Assembly: GCA_029777945.1 (NCBI GenBank)
Contig: JAKORG010000074.1
Location: forward strand, 1-51,297
Reading direction: 5' to 3'
DNA length: 51,297 nucleotides
DNA from: Deltaproteobacteria bacterium
GTDB taxonomy: Bacteria; Desulfobacterota; Syntrophorhabdia; Syntrophorhabdales; Syntrophorhabdaceae
The notes under the pieces were generated by a model that saw nothing but the letters and a program-made list of their open reading frames with translations, had not been told where the DNA came from and did not search any database. A program made the position numbers and the translations under genes. The number at the start of each line of letters is the position of its first letter. The stretch's first letter is position 1. Positions 9,690 to 18,485 of this stretch are shown here, piece after piece.

Positions 9690-10337
9690 ATGGGCAAACT
9701 TAATGTGGCACCTACAAAATCTAATCTTTTGAATTTGCAGAGACAACTTGCCTTTGCTGAAGAAGGATATGATTTACTTGAACAAAAAAGACAGATTCTG
9801 ATTTTTGAGTTGATGAGCAGATTAGAAAGGGCAAAAAATGCTGAACAAAATGCAGAGGATGCCCTTAAAAAAGCCTTCGATGCATTAAAAGAGGCTTATA
9901 TGGATATAGGTTCAGAAGGTATTGAGAAATCAATCTGTGGAATAAAAATGGAACATGAAATAGAGATAACTGATCAGCATTTAATGGGTTTAAAAATACC
10001 TAAGATTAAGGCAAAGGTTGAACCTTTGAGTGTTCAATATGGATTAACAGGCACATCAGGTAATCTGGACAGGGCAATGAAGCTTTTTTTAGAGGTTTTG
10101 CCTATATTGTGCGAATTAGCAGAACTTTCAAATGCAGTGATAAGATTGGCACAGGAATTGAGAAAGACTCAGAGAAGATGCAATGCATTATCAAAAATAT
10201 TTATGCCTGCGTATCGGGAAACGATAAACTATATTATAGGAACATTAGAGGAAAGGGAAAGGGAATCTTTTGTAATCATGAAGATGATAAGGGATAAGCT
10301 TGAAAAGAGTTTATCAGAAGCTATGCAAAGTAAATAA
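9690..10337 (+). CDS. atpD: V-type ATPase subunit D (central shaft)
   Basis: A 215-residue helical protein of the ATP-synt_D family, which forms the rotating coiled-coil shaft. It starts with the conserved PTKSNLLNLQRQLAFAEEGYDLLEQKRQILIFEL segment and ends with RRCNALSKIFMPAYRETINYIIGTLEERERESFVIMKMIRDKL, the family's C-terminal helix. It lies 27 bases after B and is the last structural gene of the ATPase operon. Confidence 0.95.
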   Translation: MGKLNVAPTKSNLLNLQRQLAFAEEGYDLLEQKRQILIFELMSRLERAKNAEQNAEDALKKAFDALKEAYMDIGSEGIEKSICGIKMEHEIEITDQHLMGLKIPKIKAKVEPLSVQYGLTGTSGNLDRAMKLFLEVLPILCELAELSNAVIRLAQELRKTQRRCNALSKIFMPAYRETINYIIGTLEERERESFVIMKMIRDKLEKSLSEAMQSK

Positions 10338-10364
10338 GAAATATTTCCTTATGTGTTTAAAATA

Positions 10365-10393
10365 ATGACAAGAGTAATTTTGTATGTTATATA
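10365..10393 (+). promoter_or_regulatory. putative promoter before the PhoU-like gene
   Basis: ATGACA (10365-10370), 17-base spacer, TATATA (10388-10393) in the 100-base gap after the ATPase operon. The match is fair, and the gap size suggests that the next gene can be transcribed independently. Confidence 0.35.
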
Positions 10394-10437
10394 AGAATGA
10401 GGTTGACTAAATAACATAATTCACTAAGGAGGGATAG

Positions 10438-11022
10438 ATGGAGGCTCAAGAAATCACTAAAACATATGTAAATATGTTTGACGAGGTTATTCCATTACTC
10501 ACGAGTATATATAAGGGGTTTGTAAGTCAAAAAATCGAACTATTAAAAGAAAGCAGAACTAAATTAAGAGAGGTATGGAAAAAACATCTTCCCGAAACAG
10601 AGCATATAATAAGCGAAAAGGAAAAGACAGAGGCAGAAAAAAGGTTTATTATTGCACTACCGCACTTACAACGTGTTGCCCTTGCCATTGACAATCTTAT
10701 AGACAGGATGGAAACAAAGATTCAGGCAGATGTATTATTTTCACCAAAGGCAATTGAAGAGATAAAACAGCTTATGCTTACAATAGGGACAGAATTTAAC
10801 GATGTAAAGAACTATTGTGTAAACAAAAATGAAGAAAACAAGAAAAAGGTAAAAGAAGATCTTGAAAAAGTATGGAAACTTGCATCTGATTTTGAGATTA
10901 CGCATCAGAACCGTTTGATATTAGGCGTATGTATGCCAAAGGCATCCTATCTTTACATAGATATAACCGATTCATTAAAAAGAATCGCAAGGGAACTTTC
11001 AGAATTTGCCGAATATGCATAA
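10438..11022 (+). CDS. PhoU-like helical bundle protein
   Basis: A 194-residue, all-helical protein with no membrane segment. The repeated long amphipathic helices and the C-terminal PKASYLYIDITDSLKRIARELSEFAE pattern resemble PhoU domains, such as those attached to sodium/phosphate symporters, but the protein is a single domain rather than the usual duplicated PhoU. The ATG has an excellent AAGGAGGG upstream. It follows the V-ATPase operon by 100 bases and is probably linked to ion or phosphate homeostasis, though no function can be shown. The family assignment is moderate. Confidence 0.6.
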   Translation: MEAQEITKTYVNMFDEVIPLLTSIYKGFVSQKIELLKESRTKLREVWKKHLPETEHIISEKEKTEAEKRFIIALPHLQRVALAIDNLIDRMETKIQADVLFSPKAIEEIKQLMLTIGTEFNDVKNYCVNKNEENKKKVKEDLEKVWKLASDFEITHQNRLILGVCMPKASYLYIDITDSLKRIARELSEFAEYA

Positions 11023-11043
11023 ATAAAAATAAAAAGCATCGGG

Positions 11044-11655
11044 TCAAAAAAAGTATTTTATAATAACAAAGCCACCTATCAATAAAAGGGTGAATATTAT
11101 TGTCAAAAGATTGAAATATTTGTCTATAAAAATTTTGATGGGATTGCCAAAAATATAGATAAGGCCAGCAACGAGAAAGAAACGAAGGCTTCTTGAGATT
11201 ATAGAGGCAATCATAAACACATTAAAAGAGATTTTAAATGCCCCAGCACTTATTGTAAATACCTTGTATGGGATAGGGGTAAAGCCTGCTATGCCTACTG
11301 CCCAGGCATCGTATTTCATATAAAGTTGCTGGACATATTGATATTGTCCCTGAAAACCATAAATTGAAAGTATCTTCATTCCTATTGTGTCCATAAATGT
11401 CAAACCTATGAGATACCCAAACGCCCCTCCTAATACAGAACCAATGGAACAAATTAAGGCATAATAAAAAGACCTTGTTGGTATGGAAAGGCATAGGGCA
11501 ATTAAAAGTACATCAGGTGGGATGGGAAAGAAAGAGGATTCAGTAAATGCCAGGATGAATAGGGCAGGTGTGCCATAGGGTGTCTTTGCCCAGTGAAGGA
11601 TCCAGTCGTACATCCTTCTTATAAGATTCTGTTTGGTGGCTAATGCATTTTCCAA
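11044..11655 (-). CDS. YqaA/DedA-type (VTT domain) membrane protein
   Basis: A 203-residue integral membrane protein with about five hydrophobic stretches. It has the family's hallmarks: FTESSFFPIPPDVLLIALCLS (a re-entrant E-x-x-x-P-x-P-x-D segment), GGAFGYLIG, and FTPIPYKVFTISAGAF (TPxPxKxxxxxAG). These fit the SNARE-associated/VTT superfamily, YqaA branch, whose members are linked to lipid scrambling and membrane homeostasis. The start is probably TTG at 11655, with AGGAG nine bases upstream. Four bases past its stop the AT-rich plus-strand gene end is met, so the PhoU-like gene and this gene converge. Confidence 0.85.
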   Translation of the reverse strand: MENALATKQNLIRRMYDWILHWAKTPYGTPALFILAFTESSFFPIPPDVLLIALCLSIPTRSFYYALICSIGSVLGGAFGYLIGLTFMDTIGMKILSIYGFQGQYQYVQQLYMKYDAWAVGIAGFTPIPYKVFTISAGAFKISFNVFMIASIISRSLRFFLVAGLIYIFGNPIKIFIDKYFNLLTIIFTLLLIGGFVIIKYFF

Positions 11656-11674
11656 TTCAATTTTCTCCTGTTTT

Positions 11675-11887
11675 TCATTTATTTATGGTTTTCTTTATTT
11701 CAGTTTCTTTTTCACTTAAACGCAAGGATTTTTGATGGCAGGGCATATTTTTTTGAACAAAAGTCTTTTTTAGATTGCAATAAATGGCGATAAATGTTCT
11801 GCAACTCCCAGAACCATCAAGCCCTTCCTTTTGAGGTATCTGGGCGTATTCACACATGAGATCATAAAAGTTAAAGAGATTTTTCAT
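11675..11887 (-). CDS. small cysteine-containing protein, unknown function
   Basis: A 70-residue soluble protein. Its start codon overlaps the stop of the upstream flavodoxin-like gene (ATGA at 11884-11887), which supports it as a real, coupled cistron. Four cysteines (12, 29, 37, 50) and the patch GLDGSGSCRTFIAIYC stand out. They could hold a metal or respond to redox state, but no known motif spacing is met. The C-terminal 20 residues are charged and likely disordered. It lies at the end of a run of oxygen-defence genes. I do not recognise a named family. Confidence 0.65.
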   Translation of the reverse strand: MKNLFNFYDLMCEYAQIPQKEGLDGSGSCRTFIAIYCNLKKTFVQKNMPCHQKSLRLSEKETEIKKTINK

Positions 11888-12453
11888 TGGATAAGCCTTT
11901 CAATAGCGTCTTTAACATTTTTTATTGCCGTTGGATGTTCGAGAATATCCCTCTTTTTTTCAATGCCTGCGAAACCTATTATTTCATGGTCTCGTATGCT
12001 TATTGATATAAAAAAGGCCTTTACTGTCTCTCTGCTACATTTTATGTCTATATCGTTTTTTCTTCCCCCAACAGTTATAAAAAGGCCTTTTCTTCCATAA
12101 AGAGGGCCCTTTAGTTCTTTTTTCAAAAGATATTTCTCACACCAAAAGCTCTGGCATCTATCTATCATTATTTTTGTCTGAGCAGATACACTGGAAAAGA
12201 AAACAGGTGAGGCAAGGATTATCCTGTCAGCCTCCCTTATGGCATTATAAATTAATTTCATATCATCTTCAATAATACAAACTCCTGTATTGTCACATCC
12301 ACCGCAATCCTGACATGGTTTTATATCCATTCCATTCAGGTTAAATACTTTAACTTTATGTTTTGTTATATCAATAACTTTCAATGCCTCTTCAAGAAGT
12401 AAATCAATGTTGCCTTTTACTTTGGGGCTGCCATTAAAAACGATTATGTTCAT
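11884..12453 (-). CDS. flavodoxin-like/NADPH-dependent FMN reductase family protein
   Basis: A 189-residue flavodoxin-fold protein. It opens with IIVFNGSPKVKGNIDLLLEEAL, the FMN-phosphate-binding loop GSPxxxGN. CQDCGGCDNTGVC (residues about 48-60) is the cysteine cluster found in iron-sulfur flavoproteins and related reductases, followed by the D-D-M segment and ASPVFFSSVSAQTKIMIDR, the usual SPxYxxxxSxxxKxxxDR. It probably transfers electrons in the same anaerobic defence pathway as the neighbouring rubrerythrin and flavodiiron protein. It lies 17 bases after rubrerythrin, with a weak ribosome binding site, and is coupled to the following small gene. Confidence 0.88.
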   Translation of the reverse strand: MNIIVFNGSPKVKGNIDLLLEEALKVIDITKHKVKVFNLNGMDIKPCQDCGGCDNTGVCIIEDDMKLIYNAIREADRIILASPVFFSSVSAQTKIMIDRCQSFWCEKYLLKKELKGPLYGRKGLFITVGGRKNDIDIKCSRETVKAFFISISIRDHEIIGFAGIEKKRDILEHPTAIKNVKDAIERLIQ

Positions 12454-12470
12454 CTATAATTTTTACTTTT

Positions 12471-12968
12471 TCAGCTTACTTTATAAAATGCAACTTTTTT
12501 TGCGCCGCATACAGGACATGTCTCAGGTGCCTCTTTTTCTGCAGTGTATCCGCAAACTTTGCAAATATAATAATCAAATTCTTCTTCCTGCTTTCCCAAA
12601 TTTTCAAGGGCTTTTTTATACAAATTTGCATGGATTTTTTCAACCTCATTGGCTAAATGAAAACTCCTTGCCGCACTTTTATTTCCTTCTTTATTGGCAT
12701 CTTTTATCATTTCAGGGTACATGTTTTGAAACTCATGTGATTCACCGTTTATTGCCTCTTCAATGTTCTCTTTTGTAGATTTAATTCCTTTTAATTCTCT
12801 CAAATGATTGTGGGCATGGACTGTTTCAGCCTCTGCTGCAGCCCTGAAAAGTTTTGCCACCTGTTTATATCCCTCTTCCTCTGCCTTTTTTGCAAAGGCA
12901 AGGTATTTTCTGTTTGCCTGCGATTCCCCTGCAAAGGCCTCTTTTAAATGCTTTTCTGTTTTTGACAT
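12471..12968 (-). CDS. rbr: rubrerythrin
   Basis: A 165-residue peroxide-scavenging diiron protein of anaerobes. The N-terminal ferritin-like four-helix domain supplies the Glu/His iron ligands (EAFAGESQANRKY, EAETVHAHNH, EEAINGESHEF, EVEKIHANLYKKAL). The C-terminal rubredoxin domain has two CxxC pairs (CKVCGYT and CPVCGAKKVAFYKV). The usual role is NADH- or rubredoxin-dependent reduction of hydrogen peroxide in the cytoplasm. AAGGAG lies nine bases before the ATG. It lies 24 bases downstream of the flavodiiron gene and forms one oxygen-defence operon with it. Confidence 0.97.
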   Translation of the reverse strand: MSKTEKHLKEAFAGESQANRKYLAFAKKAEEEGYKQVAKLFRAAAEAETVHAHNHLRELKGIKSTKENIEEAINGESHEFQNMYPEMIKDANKEGNKSAARSFHLANEVEKIHANLYKKALENLGKQEEEFDYYICKVCGYTAEKEAPETCPVCGAKKVAFYKVS

Positions 12969-12992
12969 GCTATAATTCTCCTTTTTAAGTTT

Positions 12993-14219
12993 TTACTTTT
13001 GGTTATTAACAACCCCATGATATTCTTTAACCTTTTTTGCAAAGTCTCTGCCGAAATTGTAGCACTTTTCTTTATCATCTTCCTTCGGTCTATACTGTAA
13101 CTGAAGACCAGGTTCAAATATTTCAAGTCCTATTTTTTTGAACATGTCATATGCCTCTTTTACACCACCTCCACCCCAGCCAAAGCTACCGAATGCCCCC
13201 ACTATTCTGTTCTTAGGTCTAAGCCCTCCGAGATGGTACAAAAATTCGGCAATTGATGGAAACATTACGTTATTTACTGTTGGTGTCCCAATAAGCGAAC
13301 CCCTTGCCTTCCAGAACTCTTTTATTGCCACACTCATTGGCGTTGCCCTAAGTTTTAGGGCATTGCATTCAACACCTTCATCCTTTATACCCTGCATCAA
13401 GGGAATGGTCATCTGTTCGGTACTGTGCCACATGGTATCGTATATAATGGCAACACTCAAATTTGCCTTTCCATTGGCCATATCGAGATATGATTGCATG
13501 ATTTTTTCAGGGTTTCTTCTCCAGATTACACCGTGGTCAGGCGCTATCATATCTATTTCAATACCGAGTTTTACAATTTCAGCTATCTTTGTTTTTATTA
13601 GCTGTCCAAAAGGCATCAGTATATTTGCATAATAATCTATAACAGCATCATCGAGCTCTGATTGAGATGAACAGGCAACAAATTCATCGTCGAATCTCGA
13701 GGATGAGGCAATGTGCTGACCGAATGCATCTTGAGAGATGAGTAGTTTTGCCTCTTTCACATACGTCACCATTGAATCAGGCCAGTGTAGCATAGGTGTT
13801 TCAATAAAAAGAAGGGTGTATGTTCCAGTTGATAATGTATCTCCGTTTTTTACTATCTTGAATTGCCAGTTGGACGTATCAAAATATCTGTCCAGTCCCC
13901 TTTTACCCCTCTCTGAGATATAAATAGTTGCTTGGGGGCATAGTAACATGATTTTGTCTATACTGCCTACATGGTCAGGTTCAATGTGATTTATAACGAT
14001 GTTTTTTATTTTCTCCAATCCTGTAATTCTTTTTATATTGTCTAAGGTTACATCACAGAAATCCTCCTTGACAGTATCTATAAGCGTAATGTTTTCATCC
14101 ATTATGAGATAATTGTTGTATGTTGTTCCCCTTTGCGTGATATATCCGTGGAAGTCCCTTATTGCCCAATCTATTGCCCCTACCCAGAATATGTTAGGCT
14201 TAATTTCTACAGTTTTCAT
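12993..14219 (-). CDS. fprA: flavodiiron protein (FprA/ROO, A-type flavoprotein)
   Basis: A 408-residue oxygen or nitric-oxide reductase. The N-terminal metallo-beta-lactamase-like domain carries the diiron ligands in NHIEPDHVGS (HxExDH), MLHWPDSM and APDHGVIW. The C-terminal flavodoxin domain starts at VAIIYDTMWHSTEQM (FMN-binding loop) and includes GAFGSFGWGGGGVKEA. There is no rubredoxin extension, so an external donor such as the rubredoxin domain of rubrerythrin or a flavodoxin is needed. AGAGGTG precedes the ATG. It is first in the defence operon fprA-rbr-flavodoxin-like-small Cys protein. Confidence 0.96.
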   Translation of the reverse strand: MKTVEIKPNIFWVGAIDWAIRDFHGYITQRGTTYNNYLIMDENITLIDTVKEDFCDVTLDNIKRITGLEKIKNIVINHIEPDHVGSIDKIMLLCPQATIYISERGKRGLDRYFDTSNWQFKIVKNGDTLSTGTYTLLFIETPMLHWPDSMVTYVKEAKLLISQDAFGQHIASSSRFDDEFVACSSQSELDDAVIDYYANILMPFGQLIKTKIAEIVKLGIEIDMIAPDHGVIWRRNPEKIMQSYLDMANGKANLSVAIIYDTMWHSTEQMTIPLMQGIKDEGVECNALKLRATPMSVAIKEFWKARGSLIGTPTVNNVMFPSIAEFLYHLGGLRPKNRIVGAFGSFGWGGGGVKEAYDMFKKIGLEIFEPGLQLQYRPKEDDKEKCYNFGRDFAKKVKEYHGVVNNQK

Positions 14220-14265
14220 AACGCACCTCTTAAAAAATTAATGTTAATTTTTATGTTAAAATGGG

Positions 14266-14277
14266 GAATATATATTC
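14266..14277. promoter_or_regulatory. palindrome in the fprA leader
   Basis: GAATATATATTC is a perfect 12-base palindrome between the promoter and the start codon of fprA, a position suited to a repressor. Alternating AT palindromes occur by chance in AT-rich DNA, so this is only a candidate operator for the oxygen-defence operon. Confidence 0.3.
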
Positions 14278-14295
14278 TATATTAAATTTAATTTT

Positions 14296-14324
14296 AAATT
14301 ATTACAATTTTGAAATAATGTCAA
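14296..14324 (-). promoter_or_regulatory. promoter of the fprA-rbr operon
   Basis: On the minus strand: TTGACA (14324-14319), then 16-17 bases, then ATAATT/TAATTT. Perfect -35 box and fair -10, about 75 bases upstream of the fprA start. Confidence 0.5.
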
Positions 14325-14440
14325 GTCAATTTTACCCCTTTTTTGGAGAACGCTAAAATTATAAACAATGCAAAGAAATTATAAAATTCGAGGAAATGTT
14401 TGACTAAAGGGATATGAGTGATTAATTTATAATAAAAAAA

Positions 14441-14525
14441 TGCCGAAGACGGGACTCGAACCCACACAGGCGTAATGCCTACTAGATCCTGAATCTAGCG
14501 CGTCTACCAATTCCGCCACTTCGGC
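14441..14525 (-). tRNA. tRNA-Leu (anticodon CAG)
   Basis: The 85-base class II tRNA folds from the minus strand. Acceptor stem GCCGAAG pairs with CTTCGGC, the discriminator is A, the D-arm holds GGAATTGGTAGACGCG, the anticodon stem CTAGA/TCTAG encloses TTCAGGA (anticodon CAG), a long variable arm TAGGCATTACGCCTG follows, and the T-arm is GTGGGTTCGAGTCCCGT. CCA is not encoded: the discriminator is directly followed by seven T, which may also serve as a termination run. Confidence 0.97.
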
Positions 14526-14534
14526 ATGATATTA

Positions 14535-14564
14535 AGATTAGTAGATATTAAATGATTATGTCAA
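14535..14564 (-). promoter_or_regulatory. promoter of tRNA-Leu
   Basis: Minus strand TTGACA (14564-14559), 18-base spacer, TAATCT (14540-14535), about nine bases before the first tRNA base. The -35 box overlaps the ribosome binding site of the divergent ribF gene (AGAGGTG at 14564-14570). Confidence 0.5.
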
Positions 14565-14573
14565 GAGGTGTGT

Positions 14574-15509
14574 ATGAAAATTTTCTATTCCGTTAACGAG
14601 ATGGATAAATTCCCAAACCCTGTTTTGACCATAGGAAACTACGATGGTATCCATATAGGGCATAGGCAAATAATAAAAAAGGTTTTTGATTTGGCAAAAA
14701 AGATTAACGGGACATCAATGCTTATGACCTTTGAACCCCATCCGTTGAGTATATTAAAACCTGAAAAGCTAATCGGTCGCATCACACCTTTTCATGTAAA
14801 GAAAAGGATTATAGAAGAAAACGGTATTGAAGTGATGATAGTTGTGAATTTTAATGATGAGTTAAGGCAGATGACCCCTGAGGATTTTTTTAATAAAATC
14901 TTATTAGATAAAATTGGTATTCAAGCGCTTATTGTAGGATACGACTTCAAATTCGGAAAAGGCGGTGCGGGAAATATTCATACATTAAAAACCCTTTGTG
15001 AATCAGCGGGAATCTACTTTGAGTCTGTTGATGCTATTACCTTTGAAGGCGATAAGGTTGGAAGTAACAGGATTAGAAAATTATTGATAGAAGGTAATGT
15101 CTATAGGGCATCCAGACTTTTAGGCAATTGGTATTCAATTGAAGGTCGAGTGATTAAAGGAGAGGGAAGGGGCAACAAACTCGGCTTTCCCACAATAAAC
15201 ATAGAAACAGGATATGAAATCATTCCTAAGGAAGGTGTTTACATCACAGAAGTAGAATTGGATGGCAAAATATATCCTTCTGTAACGAATATTGGTTTTA
15301 ATCCTACCTTTGAAGGAAAACGTTTGAGTATTGAAACACATATTATTGATTTTACAGGGGATATCTATGGAAAGGATGTTATCCTTTATTTTCACGAGAG
15401 GATAAGAACAGAAATCAAGTTTAATGATGTAGAAGAACTAAAAAGACAGATTCAAACTGATGTTAATTCAGCGAAACTCTATTTTAAAGAACAGGGCATT
15501 ATAATTTAA
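14574..15509 (+). CDS. ribF: bifunctional riboflavin kinase/FAD synthetase
   Basis: A 311-residue enzyme that phosphorylates riboflavin to FMN and adenylates FMN to FAD. The N-terminal nucleotidyltransferase domain has GNYDGIHIGHRQII (the HxGH site, His27-His30) and TFEPHP. VGSNRIRKLL ends that domain. The C-terminal riboflavin kinase domain begins near residue 185 with GRVIKGEGRGNKLGFPTINI (GxxxGRxLGFPTxN). I start at ATG 14574, with AGAGGTG just upstream; the alternative is GTG 14568. The last 11 bases overlap the convergent lipoprotein gene. Supply of flavins suits the many flavoproteins nearby. Confidence 0.95.
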   Translation: MKIFYSVNEMDKFPNPVLTIGNYDGIHIGHRQIIKKVFDLAKKINGTSMLMTFEPHPLSILKPEKLIGRITPFHVKKRIIEENGIEVMIVVNFNDELRQMTPEDFFNKILLDKIGIQALIVGYDFKFGKGGAGNIHTLKTLCESAGIYFESVDAITFEGDKVGSNRIRKLLIEGNVYRASRLLGNWYSIEGRVIKGEGRGNKLGFPTINIETGYEIIPKEGVYITEVELDGKIYPSVTNIGFNPTFEGKRLSIETHIIDFTGDIYGKDVILYFHERIRTEIKFNDVEELKRQIQTDVNSAKLYFKEQGIII

Positions 15510-16227
15510 AAACTATCTGTTTGAGTATGCCCGTATCTTCTTCTTTTATCTGGATACGCAATTCTTTTGGTTTTTTCGATTCTCCAGGAAAGAATATAAA
15601 ACCGTGTGCCACCTCACCCTGATTTATGGGTTTATTTTTAAGGTTCCTTGATTGCAAATCCTTTTTTATCGTATCCTTTGCATCCTCATCCATTAAGCCT
15701 TTTACTCCACCTGCAGTGAGTCCTGCTGCTGCACCCAAAGCAGCACCCTTTCCTGCAGATTCTAACACATTCTGACCTGTAACGATACCTATTGCTGCCC
15801 CTATTGCACTTCCGGCAATACCGGCAAGGACTGCACCTTTTGTGCCCTCTGTGACCATTGGCCCGTATTTTGTCTTTGAATGGATCCTTTCATAGGCTAT
15901 ATTAGAATCAAGGATAGGCCAGAGATTATCTTCAACATCCACAAGAAAAGTCTGGTTTGAAACAATAGAAAGTTTGTGCGTGCCTTTATTGTCAAAGACA
16001 ATCTGAACAGGTAGCACACCAGATGAGAGGATATCAAAGCCGAATACATTTTCAGCCTCTTCTTTGTTGTCAAATACACGGGCAGCTATATCTGCCCCGG
16101 ATATATTTATCATATTCGGATAATTAGAGGGGAGTTTAAAGGGAACGACCTGTGTTTTATAACTCTGGCAAGAAGTAATGAATCCACATAAAAAAATTGC
16201 AACAAAAATTATTAAGTATCTTTTCAT
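15499..16227 (-). CDS. glycine-zipper lipoprotein, unknown function
   Basis: A 242-residue exported lipoprotein. Residues 1-20 form a type II signal peptide with lipobox FITSC (Cys20). Between about residues 128 and 182 lies a Gly/Ala-rich hydrophobic glycine-zipper segment (GAVLAGIAGSAIGAAIGIVTG and GKGAALGAAAGLTAGG), as in membrane-active or SlyB-like outer membrane proteins. The flanks are beta-rich. It could insert into the outer membrane or oligomerise there. No named family recognised. It converges with ribF with an 11-base overlap and is 54 bases downstream of pyrC on the same strand. Confidence 0.7.
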   Translation of the reverse strand: MKRYLIIFVAIFLCGFITSCQSYKTQVVPFKLPSNYPNMINISGADIAARVFDNKEEAENVFGFDILSSGVLPVQIVFDNKGTHKLSIVSNQTFLVDVEDNLWPILDSNIAYERIHSKTKYGPMVTEGTKGAVLAGIAGSAIGAAIGIVTGQNVLESAGKGAALGAAAGLTAGGVKGLMDEDAKDTIKKDLQSRNLKNKPINQGEVAHGFIFFPGESKKPKELRIQIKEEDTGILKQIVFKL

Positions 16228-16281
16228 TTTTTCCTCGCTTTCAAATCATTTTAATTAAGGTATCTTCTTATGTCAAAGCAA

Positions 16282-17565
16282 TCATATTAACCCATCTCTA
16301 TAGACAATTTTTCCGTCCACTATAGTTAGAAGGTTTTTTCCTTTTAATTTCCAGCCGTCAAAAGGTGTATTTTTTCCTTTTGATAAAAATGTGTTTTTAT
16401 CCACAATCCATTCTATATATGGATTAAACACAATTACATCAGCAGCGTTTCCTTCACTTAAGTCACCATAAGGGAGTTTTAAAAGTCTTGCCGGATTTAC
16501 TGTAAATTTTTTTACAAGTTCTCCCAGAGTCAATACACCTTCGTGAAAGAGTGTTAAGGATAGAGCAAGGGCAGTTTCTAACCCTGAGATACCTGATGCT
16601 GCCAAATTGAATTCCATATCCTTTGATGGTAAATCGTGAGGTGCATGGTCTGTTGCTATTATGTCGATTATGCCGTTCTTTAAACCCTCTTTTATAGCCT
16701 CTATATCCTTTTTTGAGCGAAGGGGAGGGTTTACCTTAGTATTAGTATCGAATTTAAGGGTTGCATCTTCTGTTAGTGAAAAATAATGGGGGCAGGTATC
16801 ACAGGTAATATATTTATAGTTCCTTTTTTCCCTGGCTATGATATCTACGCTACCTGCTGTCGATATGTGGGTTAAATGGATATTTGCATTAACATATTTT
16901 GCAATCATAATGTCTCTCTGCACTATTATCTCTTCTGCAATAGAGGGAACTGTATCAAGACCTGATAAAACAGAGGCAACACCTTCATTTATGAAACCGT
17001 GGGATAAATCAGTATCCTCACAGTGAGAAATTACAGGTATACCAAATATCTTTGAATATTCAAGGGCTTTTCTTAACACACCAGAGTGTTTCACAGATTT
17101 TCCGTCATCGGAGATTGCTACAATCCCCGCATCGAACATATCCCCTATCTCTGAAAGCTCTTCACCTTTTAGTCCTTTTGTAATGGCACCACAGGGAAAG
17201 ACCCTGCAAGAACCTTCTAATTTAGCCTTTTTTATTATGAACTCTGTAATGCTTCTATTATCGTTTACGGGCTCAGTATTTGCCATACATACAACAGATG
17301 TGAAACCGCCTTTTGCAGCAGCCATAGTCCCTGTTTTTATAGTTTCTTTATATTCGTAACCAGGCTCCCTCAAATGCACATGCACATCAATAAAACCTGG
17401 TGCCACTATATGATCTGTGGCATCAATGACAAAATCTTCAACCCCTTTTTCTTTTATGTTTTTACCAATTTTTTCTATAATATTACCGTTTATATATACA
17501 TCGAGTATTTCATCAATGTTATTCTTTGGGTCTATTACCCTACCTTTTTTTATTAAAATTTTCAT
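16282..17565 (-). CDS. pyrC: dihydroorotase (class I)
   Basis: A 427-residue zinc amidohydrolase that interconverts carbamoyl-aspartate and dihydroorotate in pyrimidine synthesis. It shows the metal site HVHLREPG (His62, His64), [22 protein letters not shown] and ATDHAPH (the catalytic Asp), and NPARLLKLP. The length matches the 420-430 residue class I enzymes. ATG overlaps the pyrB stop (ATGA), so the genes are coupled. The pyr operon is ordered ferredoxin, pyrR, pyrB, pyrC. Confidence 0.97.
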   Translation of the reverse strand: MKILIKKGRVIDPKNNIDEILDVYINGNIIEKIGKNIKEKGVEDFVIDATDHIVAPGFIDVHVHLREPGYEYKETIKTGTMAAAKGGFTSVVCMANTEPVNDNRSITEFIIKKAKLEGSCRVFPCGAITKGLKGEELSEIGDMFDAGIVAISDDGKSVKHSGVLRKALEYSKIFGIPVISHCEDTDLSHGFINEGVASVLSGLDTVPSIAEEIIVQRDIMIAKYVNANIHLTHISTAGSVDIIAREKRNYKYITCDTCPHYFSLTEDATLKFDTNTKVNPPLRSKKDIEAIKEGLKNGIIDIIATDHAPHDLPSKDMEFNLAASGISGLETALALSLTLFHEGVLTLGELVKKFTVNPARLLKLPYGDLSEGNAADVIVFNPYIEWIVDKNTFLSKGKNTPFDGWKLKGKNLLTIVDGKIVYRDGLI

Positions 17566-18485
17566 TGCTCACGCCCTGTGAGAAGATAAAGTATTGCCAT
17601 CCTTACTGCAACACCATTTTCAACCTGGTCCAGTATAACAGAATATTCACCGTCTGCTACCTCATCTGATATCTCAACGCCCCTGTTCATAGGCCCTGGA
17701 TGCATAACTATTACATCTTTTTTTGCTTTTTCCAGATGCGCCTTCTTTAGGCCGTACAAAATCGCATATTCTCTTATTGAAGGTATATATGATATCCTAC
17801 CTCTTTCTTTCTGTATCCTAAGCATCATTACTACATCTGCATCTTTTACTGCCCTATTTATGTTATATTCTACAGCAATACCGAGTTTTTCAATATATGG
17901 TGGTATCATGGTTGCCGGACCGCAACATACAATCTCTGTATCGAATTGTTTTAATGCGAAAATGTTTGACCTTGCCACCCTGCTGTGCATAATATCGCCT
18001 ATTATCACAATCTTAAGTCCATCTATCTTTCCCTTTTTCTCTTTTATGGTAAAAAGGTCAAGGAGTGCCTGAGTTGGATGTTCGTGTGCACCGTCTCCTG
18101 CATTGATTATTGAAGATTTCAGGGTTCTTGCCAGTATGTGGGGTGCACCGGGCATACTGTGTCTTATTATAATTACATCTGGTTTCATAGATTCGAGATT
18201 TTTTCCCGTGTCTTTTAGTGTTTCCCCTTTTACAAAACTACTCGTGCTGGCAGAGATGTTTATCGTATCTGCACTTAACCTTTTTGCAGCAATTTCAAAA
18301 GATGTCCTTGTTCTCGTGCTCGGTTCGTAAAAGAGCGTAATTACAGTTTTACCTCTTAATGTGGGGACCTTTTTAATCTCCCTGAGGGATATCTCTTTAA
18401 AAGATTCTGCTGTTTCAAGGATGAGAAGTATCTCATCTTTAGTTAGGTCTTTTATCTCAAGAAGGTCTTTTTTTGTCCAGTTCAT
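17562..18485 (-). CDS. pyrB: aspartate carbamoyltransferase catalytic subunit
   Basis: A 307-residue enzyme that makes carbamoyl-aspartate from carbamoyl phosphate and aspartate. Carbamoyl-phosphate motif [12 protein letters not shown] (residues about 53-64), the [12 protein letters not shown] loop, and [12 protein letters not shown] are intact. [11 protein letters not shown] marks the aspartate-binding end. No regulatory pyrI is seen, so control is likely by PyrR encoded upstream. Start and stop overlap its neighbours by four bases (ATGA on both sides). Confidence 0.97.
   Translation of the reverse strand: MNWTKKDLLEIKDLTKDEILLILETAESFKEISLREIKKVPTLRGKTVITLFYEPSTRTRTSFEIAAKRLSADTINISASTSSFVKGETLKDTGKNLESMKPDVIIIRHSMPGAPHILARTLKSSIINAGDGAHEHPTQALLDLFTIKEKKGKIDGLKIVIIGDIMHSRVARSNIFALKQFDTEIVCCGPATMIPPYIEKLGIAVEYNINRAVKDADVVMMLRIQKERGRISYIPSIREYAILYGLKKAHLEKAKKDVIVMHPGPMNRGVEISDEVADGEYSVILDQVENGVAVRMAILYLLTGREQ

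Noticed and set aside
13138-13632. 164-residue plus-strand frame
   Set aside because: Antisense shadow of fprA, whose diiron and FMN motifs are intact.
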